DNA of 11,182 nt from CAZSSM01 sp964609385 (GCA_964609385.1 CAZSSM010000145.1:1-11182), one strand, 5' to 3'. Shown: positions 1-7,115, numbered from the stretch's first letter. Translations and numbers: made by a program. The notes: a model not told the origin generated them from the letters alone.

Positions 1-2890
1 GGCCGTGCCTAAGGTGATCGACTTCGGGATCGCCAAGGCGACCAGCGGTCGCTTGACCGACCGGACCCTCTTCACCGAGTTCCGTCAGCTCATCGGCACG
101 CCCGAATATATGAGCCCCGAGCAGGCTGAGTTCTCGGGCCTGGACGTCGACACCCGGACCGATGTCTACGCGTTGGGCGTCCTGCTCTACGAGCTGCTAA
201 CCGGCACGACGCCCCTGGACGGCGCATCGCTCCGACGAGCTGCCTGGGACGAGATGCTCCGCCTGATCCGTGAGGTCGACCCACCCCGGCCGAGCGTCCG
301 GCTCAGCAGCCTCAACGAGGTCGACGACGCAAAAGCCAAGTCGGAGTCCAACGCGTGCAGCGAAGCCAACCGACGTGCCCGTCGACGGTCGTCGACTGCT
401 CGGCCCCGCCCTCGCGTCGGTGACGATCTCGACTGGATCGTCATGAAAGCCTTGGAGAAGGATCGGACGCGACGATACGCCACGGCTCGCGAGATGTCGC
501 AGGACATTCAGCGCTACCTCGATGATGAGCCGGTCACCGCCGTGGCACCCGGCCCTTGGTACCGGACCCGTCGGTTCCTCCGCCGGCACAGGGTGGCGAC
601 GTTGGTCATCGCGGCATTGTTGATCTCGTTGCTGGGAGGCTTAGGGATCGCTCTAGCCGGCTTGGCCGAGGCGCGTCGCGGTTGGTCCCAGGCGCGACTG
701 GCCGAGAGTCGTCAGCGTGACGATGCCGAGCGGCTCCGGATTGCCCTGGAGGCGGCTCGACGCGCCCAGGCCGAGGCCGATGCGCAGGCCGACCGGACCG
801 CGCACTTGATGTACGCGGGAATGCTCGGCATGGCCGACGAGGCTGTCCAGGCCGGTCGGATCCCCCGCGCTCGCGAACTCCTCGAGGCCTGTCCCGAGCG
901 ACTCCGCGACTGGGAGTGGCGCTGGGTAGCCCGCTCGTGCCGTGATCAAGCGCGAATCCTGCCCGCGCTCGGCGACGCCTCGCCAACACGGATGGCCTGG
1001 CATCCCGATGGACGTCGGCTGGGTGTCGGGTACGTCGACGGCCATGTTCGGATCTGGGACGTGCGTGACGGCCGCGTCCTACATCACGTCGAGCTGCTCG
1101 ATCGCGCGGTGACCGCCTTGGCCCTCAGCAACGACGGTCGCTGGATGGTCGTTGGTGATGCGGGCGGTCAGTTGGCTTGTTTGGATGTGGCCACCGGAGA
1201 GCTGCTCGGGTCGATCCCGATCGCGCATGCCGGCCCGGTTCGGGCGCTCCAGACGCTCGACGAGGCTAAGGCGGTGCTTTCGATCGGTGAGGACGGCGAA
1301 CTTCAGCTCTGGCTTTTGCCCGGCTTTGAACCAAACAACGAGCCCTTGCAGTCCACTTTGAGGGGGCTGACCGGGGTCGGGTTCAGTCCCCGAGGCGAGA
1401 AGATCGCCACGGCCGGCGACGACGGCCGACTGGTCGTCTGGACCCGCAATCGCGGATCGGTCCGGATCGCCCTCGAGATCCAGACCATCGCCGGTCCCTA
1501 TCAGACCCTCTCCTGGGACCCGACGGGCAATCGCCTGGCCACGGCGAGCTGGTCGGGCACGTTATCGCTCTGGGATCCGCGTTCCGGCGTTCGGCTCGGG
1601 ATCCTCCGGCGCCAGGCCGAGCCGATCGAGGCGATCGCTTTCCGACCCGACGCCCGAATGCTCGCCGCCGGCGGACGCTTGGGCGTGATCCGCCTCTTCG
1701 ATGCCCGGACCGGCGAGCCGATCGCCACCCAAGGCGGGGAGCAGGGGGCCATCCGCGCGCTCAAGTTCAGCCCGGCCGGCGAGCAACTGGCCGTCATCGG
1801 CGACGATGGGACGGTCCGGATCTGGGACGCCGAGCAACTGACCGGCCGAGTCGGTTACCTCGGCCATCGCGAACGGGTCGTCCGAGGCCTGGTCGCGCGG
1901 GACGGCCGTCGCCTGATCAGCCTGGATCGACGCGGTGATCTCCGGCTCTGGGATGTCCTCACCGGCGCTCCGGGCGATCGGTTCGCAACCGACTTGCGAA
2001 CCGCCCTCGACCTCGAAGTCTCCGACGATGGCCGGGTCGCCGCCGTGCTGGGCGAGTCCGTTGAGGGAGCTGTACGGGTCCAGATCTGGGACCTCGACGA
2101 CGGTCGACTCCGCGACTCCTGGGCCGTCGACGGCGCCTGTCGCGCGCTGGGCCTAAGCCCCGACGGTCGACTCTTGGTGGCCGGCTCTCCATTGAATCGA
2201 AGCCAGAGCGTCACGACCGAGGGCTCTCCGAGCCGCGTCGTCGCCTTGAGCTGTTACGATTTGGAGACCGACAACACTTCGGCGCAGATCGACTGGACCG
2301 TGGCGGGTCCCGAGGTGTCGGCCGTCGCCTGGGGTGGCTCGACGACAACGGCGATCACCGCAACGTCGAGGGGGCAGGTCGCGCTCTGGGATCTCGCGAG
2401 CGAAGTGTCCGAGGCCTCGCAACGTCGGTACTGGCGGACCGACTCCGAGTCGACCGTGTCGGCCTTGGGGTACGATCCCCGTGGCTTGATCTTGGTCGGT
2501 GACATCGACGGTCGCGTGTGGGTCTGGTCGATCGAGACGGGGGATCTGCAACGGATGCTGCCGGCCCACGGTTCGGCGATCGCGGCGATCCGGGTTGTTG
2601 AAGGGGCGGGCCGCTGGCTGACCGCCGCGCGTGATGGCGGGGAGATCCGGTTCTGGGACGCAATCACCGGCGACCTGTTGCTGAGTCGTGACAGTCGGAT
2701 CCCGGGTCTCTCTGACCTCCGGGTCCTGCCCGAAGACTCCGGACTCCTGCTGGTCGGTGGTGATGGGGCCCTGATGCTCTGGGAACTCGCGACGCCACCA
2801 GGCTTGGCCTTGGCCCGACGCGCCGCCTTCGAAGAGGCTCAGCGACGACTCCAGGACGACCTCGTTCGTGAGGCGCTCTCCGGTTCGTGA
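1..2890 (+). CDS. Receptor-type Ser/Thr protein kinase with C-terminal WD40 propellers (5' truncated by window edge)
   Basis: The reading frame is open from the window edge, so the true start and the kinase N-lobe lie upstream; the GTG at 5 is internal. The visible part begins with the Mg-binding DFG motif (codons 20-28), then GTPEYMSPEQA of the activation segment and DVYALGVLLYELLTG of the C-lobe. A charged insertion precedes LDWIVMKALEKDR, after which the kinase ends. One membrane helix follows (about 593-664), then an Ala/Arg/Glu-rich coiled coil (about 665-800), a linker with RDWEWRWVARSC, and WD-like blades from about 950 to 2790. About 14 blade ends are readable (for example VRIWDV, LSLWDP, LRLWDV, VALWDL, IRFWDA, LMLWEL), which would fit two seven-bladed propellers. 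This arrangement is common in planctomycetes: a cytoplasmic kinase whose extracytoplasmic propeller probably senses or binds proteins. The ligand is unknown. A terminator candidate follows the stop. Confidence 0.93.
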   Translation, partial: AVPKVIDFGIAKATSGRLTDRTLFTEFRQLIGTPEYMSPEQAEFSGLDVDTRTDVYALGVLLYELLTGTTPLDGASLRRAAWDEMLRLIREVDPPRPSVRLSSLNEVDDAKAKSESNACSEANRRARRRSSTARPRPRVGDDLDWIVMKALEKDRTRRYATAREMSQDIQRYLDDEPVTAVAPGPWYRTRRFLRRHRVATLVIAALLISLLGGLGIALAGLAEARRGWSQARLAESRQRDDAERLRIALEAARRAQAEADAQADRTAHLMYAGMLGMADEAVQAGRIPRARELLEACPERLRDWEWRWVARSCRDQARILPALGDASPTRMAWHPDGRRLGVGYVDGHVRIWDVRDGRVLHHVELLDRAVTALALSNDGRWMVVGDAGGQLACLDVATGELLGSIPIAHAGPVRALQTLDEAKAVLSIGEDGELQLWLLPGFEPNNEPLQSTLRGLTGVGFSPRGEKIATAGDDGRLVVWTRNRGSVRIALEIQTIAGPYQTLSWDPTGNRLATASWSGTLSLWDPRSGVRLGILRRQAEPIEAIAFRPDARMLAAGGRLGVIRLFDARTGEPIATQGGEQGAIRALKFSPAGEQLAVIGDDGTVRIWDAEQLTGRVGYLGHRERVVRGLVARDGRRLISLDRRGDLRLWDVLTGAPGDRFATDLRTALDLEVSDDGRVAAVLGESVEGAVRVQIWDLDDGRLRDSWAVDGACRALGLSPDGRLLVAGSPLNRSQSVTTEGSPSRVVALSCYDLETDNTSAQIDWTVAGPEVSAVAWGGSTTTAITATSRGQVALWDLASEVSEASQRRYWRTDSESTVSALGYDPRGLILVGDIDGRVWVWSIETGDLQRMLPAHGSAIAAIRVVEGAGRWLTAARDGGEIRFWDAITGDLLLSRDSRIPGLSDLRVLPEDSGLLLVGGDGALMLWELATPPGLALARRAAFEEAQRRLQDDLVREALSGS

Positions 2891-2916
2891 CGACCCAAGA
2901 CGCGACGGGATCGGCC

Positions 2917-2937
2917 CCCCAATCGCGTGGGGTTTTT
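2917..2937 (+). terminator. Rho-independent terminator after the kinase gene
   Basis: Twenty-six bases after the kinase stop, CCCCA (2917-2921) and TGGGG (2928-2932) form a five-base-pair stem around a six-base loop, followed at once by five T residues (2933-2937). The stem is short but GC-rich, and the T run directly abuts it. It separates the kinase gene from the lipoprotein/MlaE/MCE operon. Confidence 0.55.
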
Positions 2938-3072
2938 GATCGTTCTGATGGCGAGCAGGTCGATGGACGAGGCATCGAAGGAAGAAGTCACCAGGGTTCT
3001 CTCGAACGATGTCGACCGGGCCTCGCCATCGCCCGCTCGTAAGAACGACTCGGATCGATCGTCGAGTCGGTG

Positions 3073-3099
3073 TTGAGCAAATGACGGGTTCGGCATAAA
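3073..3099 (+). promoter_or_regulatory. Possible promoter of the lipoprotein-MlaE-MCE operon
   Basis: TTGAGC (3073-3078) and CATAAA (3094-3099) resemble -35 and -10 hexamers. The 15-base spacer is shorter than ideal. Initiation near 3106 would give a leader of about 80 bases before the ATG at 3186. An inverted repeat (CGACTCG at 3046-3052, CGAGTCG at 3063-3069) sits just upstream of the -35 and could be an operator. This is a weak match chosen mainly for its position. Confidence 0.3.
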
Positions 3100-3185
3100 G
3101 TCCCGCGACGATTGGGCCGAGTTGGCGGTGTCCCAGGATGGCGACGCGCCCGGGGCGGCCCTTGGATTCAAGAGGGACCCAAAGG

Positions 3186-3647
3186 ATGGGCGAGCCCGCG
3201 GATCGGTCCGCCTGGCGTGTCGGGGCGCTGCTGGTGCTGCTGACGACGACCGGGTTGACCACCGGCTGCATGAGCAGCGCCAAGCCTCGACGCTTCGGCG
3301 AGTTGGCGCACAACAGCTCGCCGTTGGCGCGAGCCCGTGCGATCAGCCTGGGCGAGCCGTTGCCCGATTCGGTGGTGATCCCACGCCTCATCGAGCGGCT
3401 GGGCGACCGCGACGGCGTGGTCCGGATGGCCGCACACGATGAGCTTCGGCAACGGACCGGTCAGGACTTCGGGTTCCTGGCCTGGGCCGAGGTCGCCCAA
3501 CGTGACGCGGCCGTCGAGCGCTGGAAGCAGTGGTGGGCCGAGCGGACCCGGGCCCCGTCGCTGCGGGTCATCCCCTCTCAGCAGTCGAAGCCGGAGCCTC
3601 GACGTGGGCGGTTCGCCCTCTTCCGTCGACGGGGGTTGTTCCGATGA
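3186..3647 (+). CDS. Small predicted lipoprotein with a HEAT-like segment, first gene of an MCE/MlaE locus
   Basis: The product is 153 residues if it starts at the ATG at 3186. That start has AGAGGGA eight bases upstream and puts an arginine and a hydrophobic stretch (VGALLVLL) at the very N-terminus, as in a signal peptide. An in-frame ATG at 3138 would add 16 residues and displace the signal. The segment ends LTTGC, with Cys28 the likely lipidated residue; Thr at -3 makes the lipobox non-canonical. Residues about 58-118 read like one HEAT unit (VIPRLIERLGDRDGVVRMAA, then LRQRTGQDFGF and a final WKQWW), a pattern common in planctomycete proteins. The C-terminus is a strongly basic, aromatic tail (RRGRFALFRRRGLFR). 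The stop overlaps the next ATG as ATGA, so translation is probably coupled to the permease gene. Its role in lipid transport is inferred only from position. Confidence 0.8.
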   Translation: MGEPADRSAWRVGALLVLLTTTGLTTGCMSSAKPRRFGELAHNSSPLARARAISLGEPLPDSVVIPRLIERLGDRDGVVRMAAHDELRQRTGQDFGFLAWAEVAQRDAAVERWKQWWAERTRAPSLRVIPSQQSKPEPRRGRFALFRRRGLFR

Positions 3648-4792
3648 ACACGATCGTGACCCAAACGGCCCATCCCAACCCGATACTCGATCCCAGCGAT
3701 CTGCTTTCGCGCCGGAGTGAGCCGACCAGACCACAGCAAGCGCCGGTGCAGACATCCGGTCCCTCGACAGTCGATCGAAACGCGTCTCCCGCTCCGGTTC
3801 GAGAACCCTCAAGAGGCTCGACCGGCCCGTTGGCCTGGATCGGTGGCCTGGCGATCGGGTTGCTCCGCGAGTTCGGCGCTTTGGGAACGCTGGTGGTCGG
3901 CGCCCTGGCGGTCCCGTTTCAGGGGCGGGACGAGGCCCGGCCCTTCGGGCACGCCGTCTGTCGCCAATTGCTCGGTTTGCTCGCGATCGGGGTGCCTTTG
4001 GTCCTTCTTGTCCATGTGGGGATGGGCTCGTTCCTGGCGATGCAGGCGTTCTTCGGCGCGACGTTCCGGACCGCAACTGGCCCGGTGGTCGGCGTCGGAC
4101 TTTGTCGGAACGTCGCCCCGTTGCTCAGCGGGTTCGTGGCCGCTGGCCTGATCGGCACGCGGTTGGTGACCGAACTGCGTTGCCATTGCCGACTCGACAT
4201 CGACCTGGATCCGAACTGGTCTCCAGACCGTGAGGTGCTCCGTGGCCGGATCGCCGACGACCTCGGACCAGCGCGTCCGAGTCGTTTGGTCGCCGTCCGC
4301 CTGACTGCTGCTCTGATCGCCGGACCAATCTACTGCATTGCTGGGGCGACCTCGGGGATTGTGACCGGCTACCTGGTCTCGGCCTCGATGTTCGGCATGG
4401 GGGCCTCGGACTTCTTCGGTCTCTTCTGGGACATGCTTTGGGTCCGCGACATCGTCGGGATGGTGGTTAAGGGGGCTGTCTTCTCGGGCCTGGCCGCTCT
4501 GTTGGCCTGCCGTGAGGGGCTCCGCCACGAGCAGGAACGGCTCGAGACCGAGGCCCAAACGACCACCGAGCCCGAGTCCCGAACGAATGCCTCGGAGCGA
4601 ACCGAGTCGAACGGATCGTCGGCGCCCTTGTGCCCCCCCTGGGCACGCATGGAAGCGGTGAGCTGGTCGGTCTTTCGCGCGATCGCGATGGCTGTGATGC
4701 TTCAGTTGTTCCTCAACGGCTCGTGGTTCGTCTTGCTCTATCTCTCGGGCCCGCCGTTCGGGCCAACGGTGATGATCCCGGCGCGTCCGTGA
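3644..4792 (+). CDS. MlaE-family ABC transporter permease, divergent
   Basis: The product is 382 residues against roughly 260 for ordinary MlaE. The ATG at 3644 overlaps the upstream stop; longer in-frame openings back to 3530 only run through the lipoprotein gene. Residues 1-60 are a polar, Pro/Ser-rich extension. The MlaE core begins at about 62 (LAWIGGLAIGLLREFGALG), followed by RQLLGLLAIGVPLVLLVHVGMGSFLAMQ, LCRNVAPLLSGFVAAGLIG, and membrane segments near 218-245, 271-290 and 343-368. MlaE permeases form the membrane core of an inner-membrane phospholipid transporter, with an MCE protein and an ATPase. The usual LRELGP reads LCRNVAP here, and the conserved ATPase-coupling stretch (AExGxMRxTEQIDAL in the family) is replaced by TELRCHCRLDIDLDPNW. 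A charged linker of about 50 residues precedes the last helix. The downstream MCE gene supports the family call. No ATPase gene is visible. Confidence 0.8.
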   Translation: MNTIVTQTAHPNPILDPSDLLSRRSEPTRPQQAPVQTSGPSTVDRNASPAPVREPSRGSTGPLAWIGGLAIGLLREFGALGTLVVGALAVPFQGRDEARPFGHAVCRQLLGLLAIGVPLVLLVHVGMGSFLAMQAFFGATFRTATGPVVGVGLCRNVAPLLSGFVAAGLIGTRLVTELRCHCRLDIDLDPNWSPDREVLRGRIADDLGPARPSRLVAVRLTAALIAGPIYCIAGATSGIVTGYLVSASMFGMGASDFFGLFWDMLWVRDIVGMVVKGAVFSGLAALLACREGLRHEQERLETEAQTTTEPESRTNASERTESNGSSAPLCPPWARMEAVSWSVFRAIAMAVMLQLFLNGSWFVLLYLSGPPFGPTVMIPARP

Positions 4793-4808
4793 CCGTCAAC
4801 GCGAACAC

Positions 4809-4913
4809 CGCGCGGATCACGCGATGGGTTCGCGAACGCGGGCTCTGAGGCTCGAACCGATGTCCGTTCCGGTCCTCGACCCGACAACCCCTGTCCGACC
4901 GATGATCCGCGCG
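4809..4913. repeat. 11-base inverted repeat between the MlaE and MCE genes
   Basis: CGCGCGGATCA (4809-4819) is exactly complementary to TGATCCGCGCG (4903-4913), 83 bases apart. The arms flank most of the 173-base gap between the permease stop and the MCE start and could form a long-range stem in the operon mRNA. There is no T run, so this is not a simple intrinsic terminator. The function is unknown. Confidence 0.5.
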
Positions 4914-4965
4914 TGTGGGTGAGCCCTGGACTCGAGGCTCGCGACGGATCGCTTGGGAGACCCCG

Positions 4966-6246
4966 ATGAGTCGTCGAATCAACCGGACCGAGATCGTGGT
5001 GGGCCTGGTCGTGATCGTCGCGCTGGGCGGCTTCATCGCGCTGTTGCTGATGGCCCAGGGCGGGCCGGGCTACCTGACCCGACACCAGCCCCTGCAGGTG
5101 ATCTTCTCCGACGGGCAGGGGATCCGCGTGGGCAGTCCGGTCCGAGTGGCTGGGATCGAGATGGGACGCGTCAACGGGGTGGACTTGGTCAATCAGGAAG
5201 GCGGGGGGCTCCGCGCGATGGTCACGATCTCCTTGCCGGCGACTCTGGTCGAGCAGCTCCGGCAAGACGTCCGGGTCACGCTCGAGGCCAACCTGACCGG
5301 CCAGACCTGCGTCAACGTGATCAGCTCAGGCTCCTCAGAGATCGCGCTGGTGCCTGGTCAGCCGATCCGAGGTGTCGAGTCATCGATGTTCGACCCGATC
5401 CTGGAGAAGGTGGGCTTGGGACCGAACGAGCGCGAGGATCTCGGACACATCATCGCGGAGGTCCGTCGGACCGTCGATGAGGTCACGCCGCGCGTCCGAC
5501 AAACTGTCGGTACGACCCAGGAGCTGGTCGCCGGCCTCAGCGAGACCGTCGACGAAGTCCGTCCCGAGATCGCCGCCTCGATCCAACACATCGCGTTGGC
5601 CACCGAGCAGTTAGTCGATCTCGCTCCGAGGATCGAGGGTTTGGTCACGCAGGTCGATGGACTGATCCAGAACGCCGATGGGCTGATCCAAGACGGGCGG
5701 CCCGAGCTGAACGCTACGCTGGTTCAGCTCAAGGACATCACGGGCACCCTGGCGGCGATCGTTCGCGATCAGCGCCCGCGGATCGACCGGCTCGTGCAGC
5801 ACTCCGAATACATCGCCGCCCGCGTCGGCAAGACGGCCTACAACGCCGAACTCTTGACGGCACGCGGTAATCGGATGCTCGGGGACCAGGAGGCGATCAT
5901 CTACCGCGCTCTGGCCAATATCCGCGACGCCTCGGGGCACCTCGACCAATTCATCCAGAAGGTCAAGCAGAACCCCTGGGTGCTCAACCCGCTCTACAAA
6001 CCGGGCCGCGAGGAGGTCCAGGCCCAATTGGCCTACGACAACGCGGCCCTGTTCATGGAGTCGGCTAAGGAACTCACCGACGGCCTGGTCCGGCTCGAGA
6101 GCCTGCTGGAGTCGGACCGCCAGGACCCCGAGAACCGCCAACGGATCGAACAGCTCTATCGCGAACTCAACGTCCTCCAGGACCGGATGCGCGACCGTCA
6201 GGGCCAGTTCACCCAAGCCCTTCGTGGTGCCCGTTCTCGACGTTGA
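4966..6246 (+). CDS. MCE-domain (MlaD-type) lipid-transport protein with long helical tail
   Basis: The product is 426 residues. The ATG at 4966 is preceded by GGGAGA about six bases upstream and gives the expected short cytoplasmic N-terminus before a single membrane anchor (about residues 10-30, EIVVGLVVIVALGGFIALLL). The MCE domain spans about 41-133: LQVIFSDGQGIRVGSPVRVAGI, then MGRVNGVDL, later VTISLPATLV and VRVTLEANLTG. The rest (about 155-426) is a long, mostly helical region with heptad-like periodicity and related units (TVDEVTPRV and TVDEVRPEI; DGLIQNADGLIQDG), ending in a charged coiled coil. MCE proteins oligomerise into rings that pass lipids between membranes, with an MlaE permease, which is the gene just upstream here. 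A motif NPWVLNPLYKPG near 336-347 resembles the late Asn-Pro motif of many MlaD-like proteins. The gap to the permease gene is 173 bases, but both are probably one operon. Confidence 0.9.
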   Translation: MSRRINRTEIVVGLVVIVALGGFIALLLMAQGGPGYLTRHQPLQVIFSDGQGIRVGSPVRVAGIEMGRVNGVDLVNQEGGGLRAMVTISLPATLVEQLRQDVRVTLEANLTGQTCVNVISSGSSEIALVPGQPIRGVESSMFDPILEKVGLGPNEREDLGHIIAEVRRTVDEVTPRVRQTVGTTQELVAGLSETVDEVRPEIAASIQHIALATEQLVDLAPRIEGLVTQVDGLIQNADGLIQDGRPELNATLVQLKDITGTLAAIVRDQRPRIDRLVQHSEYIAARVGKTAYNAELLTARGNRMLGDQEAIIYRALANIRDASGHLDQFIQKVKQNPWVLNPLYKPGREEVQAQLAYDNAALFMESAKELTDGLVRLESLLESDRQDPENRQRIEQLYRELNVLQDRMRDRQGQFTQALRGARSRR

Positions 6247-6264
6247 GTTCGGTCGTCTCGATTG

Positions 6265-6280
6265 TTGAGGCCGGCCTCAA
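6265..6280. repeat. Perfect 16-base palindrome TTGAGGCCGGCCTCAA
   Basis: The sequence equals its own reverse complement and starts 19 bases after the MCE stop codon. It could be a protein-binding operator or the stem of a hairpin at the end of the operon. No T tract follows, so a terminator role is not shown. Confidence 0.55.
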
Positions 6281-6325
6281 GGCGGTGGACATCTGGACGG
6301 ACGGCGGAATTTTCGGCATTCGGAT

Positions 6326-6353
6326 TAAATTCACCCCCGTTTCTCGCCGATAC
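6326..6353 (+). promoter_or_regulatory. Sigma-28/sigma-D-like promoter upstream of the flgM-like gene
   Basis: TAAA (6326-6329) and GCCGATAC (6346-6353) are separated by 16 bases. The flagellar sigma consensus is TAAA, 14-16 bases (15 in E. coli), then GCCGATAA or GCCGATAT, so seven of eight -10 positions match. The next gene encodes a FlgM-like anti-sigma-28 factor, whose gene is classically autoregulated from such a promoter. Initiation near 6360 would leave a leader of about 195 bases before the ATG at 6557, which is long. Confidence 0.5.
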
Positions 6354-6556
6354 CCTCTAACGTGAGACAGGAGACTGGCCTGTTCATGGCGGAGACCGCA
6401 GGGCGCGAATCGTTTCGGGGGACCTCTTCGGTTCGCCCGACTTGTCGTCGATCCGGGCGCCCTCGCGTCGACCTCCGTGGGTAACAGATTCACTCCAATG
6501 CACTAAGGTCCGACGTGGTGGAGCCGCGTCGCGATCGCACCAAACGGGAGGCAAGT

Positions 6557-6844
6557 ATGGAAATCCACGGCGCCGGGGGAGCTCACGGTCCCCAACCCAT
6601 CTACCCGCGGTTGGCTGAGTTCGATGTCCAGGCCGGTCGCTCGGTCGATGCCTCAGCCACGCCCAAGGACAGCGTCGAGATTTCGCCGTTGGGCCATATG
6701 CTCGACAAGATCGACGATCTGCCCGAGATCCGCCACGAACTGGTCGACCGGATCCGCAGCGAACTGGCCACCGGTCGCTACGAGACCCCGGCCAAGTTGG
6801 AGATCGCTCTGGATCGCCTGATCGACGAACTGGAGCGGTCTTGA
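6557..6844 (+). CDS. flgM: FlgM-like anti-sigma-28 factor
   Basis: The product is 95 residues. The start ATG at 6557 has an excellent GGGAGG ribosome binding site (6546-6551) five bases upstream; earlier in-frame starts lack one. The N-terminal 37 residues are Gly/His/Pro-rich and probably disordered. The second half carries the FlgM signature: DSVEISPLGHML (38-49), LPEIRHELVDRIRSELATGRY (55-75, the sigma-binding helix pattern), and TPAKLEIALDRLIDEL (77-92). FlgM binds and inhibits the flagellar sigma factor FliA/sigma-28 until it is exported or removed. The upstream sigma-28-like promoter supports an autoregulatory loop. The gene stands alone with no flagellar neighbours in view, so the partner could be another group-3 or ECF-type sigma factor. 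An inverted repeat at 6878-6931 may end the transcript. Confidence 0.82.
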   Translation: MEIHGAGGAHGPQPIYPRLAEFDVQAGRSVDASATPKDSVEISPLGHMLDKIDDLPEIRHELVDRIRSELATGRYETPAKLEIALDRLIDELERS

Positions 6845-6877
6845 ACCCGGCCGACACGATTGGTCCGATCGGTCGAG

Positions 6878-6931
6878 AGGATCCGTGCCACATCCGATGA
6901 ACCGATGAGTTCTTAGGGTGTCACGGATCCT
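6878..6931. terminator. Inverted repeat after flgM-like gene, possible terminator
   Basis: AGGATCCGTG (6878-6887) pairs perfectly with CACGGATCCT (6922-6931). After one mismatch, three more pairs (6889-6891 with 6918-6920) extend the stem around a 26-base loop. TGTGTTTCT follows, a weak T-rich tail on the + strand. The large loop makes this an atypical intrinsic terminator. Confidence 0.35.
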
Positions 6932-7057
6932 TGTGTTTCTCGATGATCCGCGAAACGCGATGCGCTCCGATCGATCCCGCTTGACTCAGGGCGAGTCCCG
7001 ACTGGCGGATTGCCCCCTCGTGTTTGCTCCCGACCTGGTTTGAAATGGGGGATGCCG

Positions 7058-7079
7058 TCGAGTCCGATTCGGGACTCGG
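7058..7079 (+). other. Leader hairpin upstream of the aldose epimerase gene
   Basis: CGAGTCC (7059-7065) and GGACTCG (7072-7078) form a seven-pair stem with a six-base loop, extendable by one U-G pair. It ends 36 bases before the start codon at 7116. It may affect translation or mRNA stability. No metabolite-binding class is recognised. Confidence 0.35.
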
Positions 7080-7115
7080 ATCCTGCCTGTTCCCCCTTTG
7101 GGTTTGGAAGCAAAC

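Larger units (their letters stand above)
6247..6556. other. Intergenic region between MCE and flgM-like genes
   Basis: This 310-base stretch holds a perfect 16-base palindrome just after the MCE stop (6265-6280), an AT-richer patch with a sigma-28-like promoter (6326-6353), and a 32-codon open frame (6386-6484) with AGGAG at 6369-6373. The small frame lacks recognisable content and I do not call it a gene. I see no intrinsic terminator with a T run. Confidence 0.5.

Noticed and set aside
2948..3076. 42-codon + strand frame after the kinase gene
   Set aside because: No ribosome binding site and no recognisable content; it lies in the leader/promoter region of the next operon.
2153..3391. 412-codon open frame on the - strand across the kinase end and lipoprotein start
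   Set aside because: It overlaps clear WD40 coding sequence, a terminator candidate and the lipoprotein gene, and contains no recognisable domain.
3168..4076. 302-codon - strand frame opposite the lipoprotein and permease genes
   Set aside because: The Arg/Pro/Gly/Ser-rich composition is typical of a shadow in GC-rich DNA; the + strand genes have signal, membrane and overlap evidence.
4630..4848. 72-codon + strand frame overlapping the end of the permease gene
   Set aside because: It is out of frame with a clear membrane segment of the permease and has no supporting motif.
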